Shown: one piece after another, positions 58,530-64,000 of the stretch
Numbering within the stretch: position 1 is the first letter of the stretch
Layout of the letters: each line of letters begins with the position of its first letter
Source of the DNA: Mesotaenium endlicherianum
Lineage: Eukaryota > Streptophyta > Zygnematophyceae > Zygnematales > Mesotaeniaceae
NCBI GenBank assembly: GCA_009602735.1
Contig: WELA01012905.1
Coordinates: forward strand, 101,088 to 165,087
Length of the DNA stretch: 64,000 nucleotides
Direction of reading: 5' to 3'
Translations under genes and position numbers: made by a program
Notes under the pieces: generated by a model
Databases searched by the model: none
Told to the model about the DNA's origin: nothing
What the model saw: only the letters and a program-made list of their open reading frames with translations

Positions 58530-60008
58530 ATGGTAAGGACAAGGTCTCAAACTAGCAACTCCCGAGACATGGAGAACCAGGATAACGAGAATGTCGAAAA
58601 CCAGGCGGAAAGCCATGTAGCGGGAAACCGTACCTATTCGGAAGCAGTAGCGGATACTGCAGCTAGGGAGGCTGCAGATGAGGCAGCTGCTATTGCCTCA
58701 GTCGCAGCTCAGCAAGCTGAGGAGGAGATAGCCAGACTAGAAGCTGAACAAGTAGCAAAGGCCGCTGAAGATATACAAAGGAGGGAAGGACAGCCAGCTG
58801 ACGAGCGCACTGTTGAAGAACTTATGGCATCAAGGGCCAATGTTCTGAACCCACCTCCTGCCGTACAACTCAATGTACCCCTAGGTCAAATACGTGACCG
58901 GCTGAATGCGGCAGGAATTGCTGCTGCAGGAGCAAGAGGGATTGTTGACGACACTGCTCAGCGAGTAGATGCCAATGCTGCTGCTGCATTTGCTAATCTA
59001 CCACCCCAAAATGTAGACTTGGGAGCATTGTTCGTTCAGATGCAGTCGAAAATGGCGACCATGTATCAGTCCCAACAGGACGACAAAAGAATCATAATGT
59101 CCCTACTCCGGGACAGAGACCAACTGGGGTCTCACACCACTAGTGGTGGTGGCCGAGGGCCTAGTAAGCCCAAGCCGAAACCTCCCCAGGACTATGATCC
59201 TGAGGGAAACAGAAAATATTACCTGATCAAGTTTCTCGCGGATGTTGAGCAGTGGCTGGAGAACTACCCAGAACTGCAAGATTACGAGAAGGTCAGGCAC
59301 ACCGATGCGCTACTGAAAGGCAGTGCCGCAGACTGGTGGCTTTACTGGAAGGAAGAGCGTAAGGCTCGGCAACTCGGTGACCCTACGTGGGTAGAGTTTG
59401 TCGAGAAGTTGCATGAGAAGTTTGATGTCATCAACCAGCAGGAGAAAGCTATCTATGCGATGATCTCCCTGACACTGAAGCAAACCACTTCATTTGTTGA
59501 GTTTGCTCAAAAGTTCCAAGAGAACATGATGAAGCAGCCGGATTTGCCAGAACGGTATAGGATAGCATACTTCAGGTATGGCTTGAAATCCGAGGTCTCT
59601 GGTCATTTTGCTGAGAAAAAGTATGAGAAACTGGCTGACTTGATCCAGGATGCTGACGCCTGGGATCAGCAGCAGTTCAATCACAAGCGCCAGAGTAACG
59701 CTTTGGTGTCTAAGATTGTCAAAAAGCCCCACGGTTCCTACAATGCAGTTGAAGGAGACCAGGCTGAGGATAATCAGGGTGATGAATATGAGTATGAGTA
59801 CAATGCTATTCAGTCTAGAGGTAGAAATGGTTCCTCTCGAGGTGGCTATGGAAGGGGTGGTGGTAGGACTAAGCCGAGACCGGCCTCAGCAAAATCCACT
59901 TGCTACCATTGTCAGCAGAAGGGTCACTACCGAGAACAGTGCCCAGTCAAGCACCTGCGAAAGGTCGAGAGAAAAGACCAGCCTTTAAAAGACAGCAACA
60001 GTCAGTAA
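58530..60008 (+). CDS. Gag of X6
   Basis: A 492-residue nucleocapsid polyprotein. The N-terminal part is Ala/Glu-rich and likely helical (about residues 30-100). A retrotransposon-gag region at about 225-365 includes [18 protein letters not shown] and [13 protein letters not shown] Gly/Arg-rich linker is followed by one zinc knuckle, [14 protein letters not shown] (CX2CX4HX4C), at about residues 458-471, which binds RNA. The last 109 nt overlap pol in the -1 frame. TTTAAAA at 59,984-59,990 is in phase as T TTA AAA. Confidence 0.92.
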   Translation: MVRTRSQTSNSRDMENQDNENVENQAESHVAGNRTYSEAVADTAAREAADEAAAIASVAAQQAEEEIARLEAEQVAKAAEDIQRREGQPADERTVEELMASRANVLNPPPAVQLNVPLGQIRDRLNAAGIAAAGARGIVDDTAQRVDANAAAAFANLPPQNVDLGALFVQMQSKMATMYQSQQDDKRIIMSLLRDRDQLGSHTTSGGGRGPSKPKPKPPQDYDPEGNRKYYLIKFLADVEQWLENYPELQDYEKVRHTDALLKGSAADWWLYWKEERKARQLGDPTWVEFVEKLHEKFDVINQQEKAIYAMISLTLKQTTSFVEFAQKFQENMMKQPDLPERYRIAYFRYGLKSEVSGHFAEKKYEKLADLIQDADAWDQQQFNHKRQSNALVSKIVKKPHGSYNAVEGDQAEDNQGDEYEYEYNAIQSRGRNGSSRGGYGRGGGRTKPRPASAKSTCYHCQQKGHYREQCPVKHLRKVERKDQPLKDSNSQ

Positions 60009-63000
60009 TCCAGTCTACTGACTGTGAGGATGCTAGAGATAGTGAGTCGTCACTAGCTGCCCTCGTAGCAGGTATTATGGGTCCTGCTGAACTGGATTCA
60101 CTATGCATGCCTGACAAACAGATAAAGGAGACCATCAGTAATATAGACGTCCAGAGAGTGCACACTCTGGATGCTCTTGTTCCACCTGATGTCCAACATT
60201 TCTTTGCTACGTCAGGAGAACAATGCGAAAGTCAGGAAAAGACAGTCCCCCCTATCCTACTGCATTGCATGATTGCAGGTAGGAAGGTGAGGGCATTTGT
60301 TGACGGAGGGGCGTCACATACTTTTATCCACAAGGACTTAGTTAAGCGGCTAAGGCTGCCTACTGTCACCCAAGGGAATAGAAAAATATTCCTTGGAGAT
60401 GCCTCAAGTATCCCGGGAGGAGTTATAACCAAGCCTATTGAGGTCCAGTTAGGTTCTGGCATTGCAGTTCTAACTGAAACGCTTACATTTGAGGTACTCA
60501 ACACTGGCTTTTATGATCTCGTGCTAGGCAGGTCCTGGCTTAATAGACATCAAGCTGAAGTGTGTTGGAGCAGAGGTACAGTTAAAGTGAGAGGAGCCAG
60601 TGATGGGCAGACTGACTTGGCACCCACCAGTGCTCTTCCTCTTGTCCTGTGTGGATGGCAAATGAAGGAAAAGAAGAGGCTTCCAGAAGGATGCAAGTTG
60701 CTGAATGCAATGGAGTTCGTCAAAAGCTGGAACCAGAAGGAAGACAGAATGTTCTGTCTGCTGCTAAGAGAGGTACCTCCTCAACCTGAAGAAGTGGTTG
60801 AGAAAAAGGTAAGCCCTCCGGAGCACCCTACTGCTGCAAAAATTGTTGCTCAGTACACTGATGTGTTTAACATGCCTCCAGGACTACCCCCTAAAAGGGA
60901 AGTAGATCATAGGATTGATCTATTACCTGGTAGCCAGCCACCCTGGCAACGCACTTATGGCTTGTCTTATTTGGAGAGCGAGGAGTTGAAAACACAGATT
61001 GCAGAGCTGGAGGAAAATGGTTACATTTCTCCCAGTAAATCACCGTACGGCGCACCTATCCTATTTGTTAAGAAAAAGGATGGCAGTATGCGGATGTGTG
61101 TGGATTACAGAGCCCTGAACAGAATTACAGTAAAGAACAAGTATGCTTTACCCAGGATCGAGGACTTGCTTGATACCCTGTCTGGCGCTAAGGTGTTCAG
61201 TAAGATAGATCTCAAGAGTGGTTATCATCAAATCAGAATTGCTGAGGGGGATGAACACAAGACTGCTTTCCGCACACGTTATGGACACTATGAGTTCAAC
61301 GTGATGCCATTTGGACTGACTAATGCTCCTGCTACCTTTATGGGTGCTATGAATGACATTTTCAGACCTTATTTGGATAAGTTTGTGCAAGTTTTCCTGG
61401 ATGATATTTTAATTTTCTCTAAAGATGAAGCTCAGCACACTGAACACTTAAAGAAAGTGCTGGACACTCTGCGGAAAAATCACTTGTATGCTAAAATGAG
61501 CAAGTGTGATTTCTTTAAGGAAAGTATTGAATTCTTAGGCCACGTTGTCAGTAAAGAGGGCATCAGTGTGGATCCTAAGAAAGTCCAGACCATAAGGGAC
61601 TGGCCAGTACCACAGTCTGTCTCTGAAGTTAGATCCTTCCTCGGGTTGGCTAACTACTATAGGAGATTTATTGAGAATTATTCCACAAAGGCCAGTAAAC
61701 TGACTGACCTTACTAAGAAAGACATCGGGTATGTGTGGGGGGAAGAGCAGCAGGCTGCCTTCCAGACCCTTAAAGATGCCCTTTGTTCTGCCCCAGTGCT
61801 AGCCGTGTATGACCCCAGCAAACCGGTGCAGGTGGTTACTGATGCCTCTGATTTTGCCATGGGTGCTATTTTGTTGCAGCCTGCTGACAAAACCACAAAG
61901 GATGGTAAGGTACGGCAGGAGTGGCATCCTGTGTTGTATGAGTCTATGAAATTTAATCCAGCGGAGATTAATTACTCAGTGCATGATAAAGAGCTGCTAG
62001 CTATCATTCATGTACTCAAACAGTGGAGAGCATACTTACATGGTAAAGCTTTTAAGGTGATTACAGATCATCTAGCTCTGACCCACTTTCAGAAGAAGTC
62101 CAAGCTGTCGAGGAGGGAGAACCGCTGGAGCCAGATGCTGGAGCAGTTCCAAGTCCAGATCGACTACAAACCAGGGAAGTTGAATCCTGCTGATGCACTC
62201 TCTAGAAGACCTGACTTGCAAGAAAGGAACTTTAGTCAGCATGCTGTAGATAAAGTCCTGTGTGCACTCACTTCACTAAAGGTGAAAAAGTCCTTCCTTG
62301 AACAACTTAGGAAAGCCTACCTTTCTGACCCAACATTTGAGCCCAGCCCCACTACTGGTGTGTGTCGTGCTACTGCACTCGGGTATAAGCTCAAGGGAGG
62401 GGTCTGGGTGACTGAAACCACTTCAGGCAGGCTGAAGCTGGTCATTCCTAATAATTTGGAAATAAGGTCTCTCTTACTGAGTCAAGCTCATGACAGTCTC
62501 CTGGGTGGACATTTGGGGCAGGCCAAAACTGTTGGCAAACTGGCAAAACATTATCATTGGGAGGGGTTACCCCGGGAGGTCTTGAAATATGTCAAGTCCT
62601 GTGACCAGTGTCAGAGAAATAAGTCTCGGCACACACCACCCGGAGGTCTCTTGCAACCGCTACCCATCCCAGCGGGACGCTGGGAAACTATATCCATGGA
62701 CTGGGTGGTCTCACTACCAAGAACTGCCAACGGGCATGATTCAATACTGGTAGTCGTGGATAAACTGACAAAAATGGTCATTTTTATCCCCACAACTGTC
62801 AAAGTGACTGCACTCGAAACAGCGAGACAGTTTTACAACCATGTAGTATGCCAACATGGGCTCCCTTCTAATATCATCTCAGACAGAGACTCAAAATTCA
62901 CCTCTAAGTTCTGGAGAGCTTTAATGGGGTTAATGGGAGTCAAACAGCTGCTCAGCACAGCAAACCACCCTCAGACTGATGGGCAGACTGAAAGAACTAA

Positions 63001-63793
63001 CCGAGTTCTGCAGGAGGTGCTGAGAGCATATATTAACCAAAAACAAGATAATTGGGATGACCTGTTGCCTCAAATTCAGTTTGCGGTCAACAGTGCGGTG
63101 CACGCGTCAACGGGCAAAACTCCTTTTGAACTCAGCCTGGGTAGAGTCCCTAAGTCTCCTCTAGATGTGCTAGGGGAATCTTTAACTCACCCTGAAGGGA
63201 TTGACAACCCGGTCTCCCTCCAGTTAACTCAGGAGTTTGCTGACACCCTGTCAGAAGTCCAACGAAACTTGCACACGGCCCAAGAAAACCAACAAAAATA
63301 CGCTAATCAACACCGTCGGGAACTGACATTTTCCAAGGGGGATTTAGTCAAACTGCATTCTCAGCACCTGTACCTCCCTGGTGTGGTCAAGAAAAAGCTT
63401 GGCCCTGTCTGGGTCGGTCCATATTCGGTGGTCCGTCGTGTCGGTCAGAATGCTTACAAACTGAACATGTCAGCTGAATACAAGGGGCACCCGGTCTTTA
63501 ATGTCTCCTTCCTGGAACCGTACATCAAAGGTGATACACTGTTCACAGGTCGGTTCCCTGTCCAACCGGGACCGGTCCCCGCTGTCCGGGACGGCGACCC
63601 TGAGGAATATGAGGTCGATGAGATTTTAGACGCTCGCTCGGTCCGTCGATCGTCTAAATATGTCATGAAATACCTCATTCGATGGAAGGGTTACGATGCC
63701 TCTGGGGACACTTGGGAGTTTAAGGACCACTTGACCAATGCCAAAGGGGCGTTGACACGGTTCCACCTTCGGGCCGCTGGAGTCCCTCCATAA
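59900..63793 (+). CDS. Pol of X6 (protease, RT, RNase H, integrase, chromodomain)
   Basis: An uninterrupted 1,297-codon frame in the order typical of chromoviruses. The aspartic protease has [13 protein letters not shown] near residue 131. Reverse transcriptase has [18 protein letters not shown] (about 404) and the catalytic FLDDILIFS (about 497). RNase H has [13 protein letters not shown] (about 645). The integrase zinc finger runs from [14 protein letters not shown] to [11 protein letters not shown] (about 863-905). The integrase core has [17 protein letters not shown] and [10 protein letters not shown] (about 932-1,035). The GPY/F motif LGPVWVGPY lies near 1,168. The chromodomain starts at [12 protein letters not shown] (about 1,235) and includes [17 protein letters not shown]. 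Chromodomains of this class can direct integration to marked chromatin. Pol is probably made by -1 frameshifting from gag, so the first ATG of this frame need not be used. Confidence 0.95.
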   Translation: MLPLSAEGSLPRTVPSQAPAKGREKRPAFKRQQQSVIQSTDCEDARDSESSLAALVAGIMGPAELDSLCMPDKQIKETISNIDVQRVHTLDALVPPDVQHFFATSGEQCESQEKTVPPILLHCMIAGRKVRAFVDGGASHTFIHKDLVKRLRLPTVTQGNRKIFLGDASSIPGGVITKPIEVQLGSGIAVLTETLTFEVLNTGFYDLVLGRSWLNRHQAEVCWSRGTVKVRGASDGQTDLAPTSALPLVLCGWQMKEKKRLPEGCKLLNAMEFVKSWNQKEDRMFCLLLREVPPQPEEVVEKKVSPPEHPTAAKIVAQYTDVFNMPPGLPPKREVDHRIDLLPGSQPPWQRTYGLSYLESEELKTQIAELEENGYISPSKSPYGAPILFVKKKDGSMRMCVDYRALNRITVKNKYALPRIEDLLDTLSGAKVFSKIDLKSGYHQIRIAEGDEHKTAFRTRYGHYEFNVMPFGLTNAPATFMGAMNDIFRPYLDKFVQVFLDDILIFSKDEAQHTEHLKKVLDTLRKNHLYAKMSKCDFFKESIEFLGHVVSKEGISVDPKKVQTIRDWPVPQSVSEVRSFLGLANYYRRFIENYSTKASKLTDLTKKDIGYVWGEEQQAAFQTLKDALCSAPVLAVYDPSKPVQVVTDASDFAMGAILLQPADKTTKDGKVRQEWHPVLYESMKFNPAEINYSVHDKELLAIIHVLKQWRAYLHGKAFKVITDHLALTHFQKKSKLSRRENRWSQMLEQFQVQIDYKPGKLNPADALSRRPDLQERNFSQHAVDKVLCALTSLKVKKSFLEQLRKAYLSDPTFEPSPTTGVCRATALGYKLKGGVWVTETTSGRLKLVIPNNLEIRSLLLSQAHDSLLGGHLGQAKTVGKLAKHYHWEGLPREVLKYVKSCDQCQRNKSRHTPPGGLLQPLPIPAGRWETISMDWVVSLPRTANGHDSILVVVDKLTKMVIFIPTTVKVTALETARQFYNHVVCQHGLPSNIISDRDSKFTSKFWRALMGLMGVKQLLSTANHPQTDGQTERTNRVLQEVLRAYINQKQDNWDDLLPQIQFAVNSAVHASTGKTPFELSLGRVPKSPLDVLGESLTHPEGIDNPVSLQLTQEFADTLSEVQRNLHTAQENQQKYANQHRRELTFSKGDLVKLHSQHLYLPGVVKKKLGPVWVGPYSVVRRVGQNAYKLNMSAEYKGHPVFNVSFLEPYIKGDTLFTGRFPVQPGPVPAVRDGDPEEYEVDEILDARSVRRSSKYVMKYLIRWKGYDASGDTWEFKDHLTNAKGALTRFHLRAAGVPP
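59984..59990 (+). promoter_or_regulatory. Probable -1 frameshift slip site
   Basis: TTTAAAA lies in the gag frame as T TTA AAA, the canonical X XXY YYZ form, 15 bases before the gag stop codon and within the pol overlap. The same heptamer is present at the matching place in X1 and X3. No downstream pseudoknot was established. Confidence 0.65.
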
Positions 63794-64000
63794 CTGTCAT
63801 TTCAGTTGACACGGGAAGGTGACAGGCGGTCCTGTCTCCATTTAAGTTGGAGGGGAAAATATATGACAGTTAGTGAGCGAGAGCGATAAAAACACACTCA
63901 TACGTTTATGTGTAGCGCATCGCAACTACGTCAACTTTTAGCAATCATCCTGTAAGGTAAACAGCAGCGAAGCCACTATACTAAATACTAACATACTTCC
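63794..64000 (+). other. Spacer after pol with internal purine tract
   Basis: It is colinear with the spacer of X3 (minus strand, 25,819 downwards), with a large part of that spacer missing here. TTTAAGTTGGAGGGGAAAAT lies at 63,841-63,860. The window ends before the start of the expected extra frame. Confidence 0.75.

Larger units (their letters stand above)
57775..64000 (+). mobile_element. F1 chromovirus X6, looks whole as far as visible
   Basis: The parts are: 5' LTR (57,775-58,495), primer site (58,497-58,508), gag (58,530-60,008), pol (59,900-63,793) and a spacer with a purine tract (63,841-63,859). Both long frames are uninterrupted, so this copy is probably young. The window ends inside the spacer. 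From X1, X2 and X3, an extra frame and the 3' LTR are expected within the next 3 kb. The element is a Ty3/gypsy chromovirus by its integrase GPY/F motif and C-terminal chromodomain. Confidence 0.93.

Overview
The window looks like nuclear DNA from a green-lineage eukaryote. The evidence is GT-AG introns, an initiator-Met-type retroelement primer site, a plant-type phosphatidylinositol 4-kinase beta exon and an intronless F-box/LRR gene. A streptophyte alga such as a charophyte is only a guess. Runs of N show that it is draft assembly.

Layout. (1) 1-4,939 is copy A of a segmental duplication: a GC-rich, GT-repetitive front followed by an unrecognised multi-exon gene-like stretch. Copy B lies at about 47,566-53,215 in the same orientation. 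(2) 4,940-31,881 is a nest of LTR retrotransposon fossils. The main family, here called F1, is a Ty3/gypsy chromovirus with LTRs of about 720 bp starting TGTAATGAATC and an initiator-Met-type primer site. Three reverse-strand F1 copies carry an extra reading frame of about 550 codons between pol and the 3' LTR. Solo LTRs and pieces of two other LTR families (F2, F3) are inserted in or joined to them. A fragment of a ZNF830-like host gene sits at 17,734-18,376. (3) 31,882-46,420 is the most host-like part and becomes strongly GC-rich. It holds a four-exon gene of unknown function (35,300-36,646, +), a 562-codon F-box/LRR gene (38,429-40,117, -) and a lone PI4K-beta exon (45,531-45,693, +). (4) 46,420-54,740 is copy B and its GT-rich relatives. 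(5) 54,741-56,133 is an F1 LTR fragment holding an F3 LTR. (6) 57,775 to the window end is an F1 element that looks whole as far as it can be seen. It has a 5' LTR, primer site, gag and a 1,297-codon pol with protease, RT, RNase H, integrase and chromodomain. Its extra frame and 3' LTR should lie just beyond the window.

The most unusual signals are the extra downstream frame of the F1 family with its domain of unknown function, the purine tract repeated on both sides of that frame, a conserved TTTAAAA slip site at the gag/pol overlap, and the pattern of almost only synonymous change in short blocks shared by duplication copies A and B. No tRNA, rRNA or CRISPR feature was recognised.
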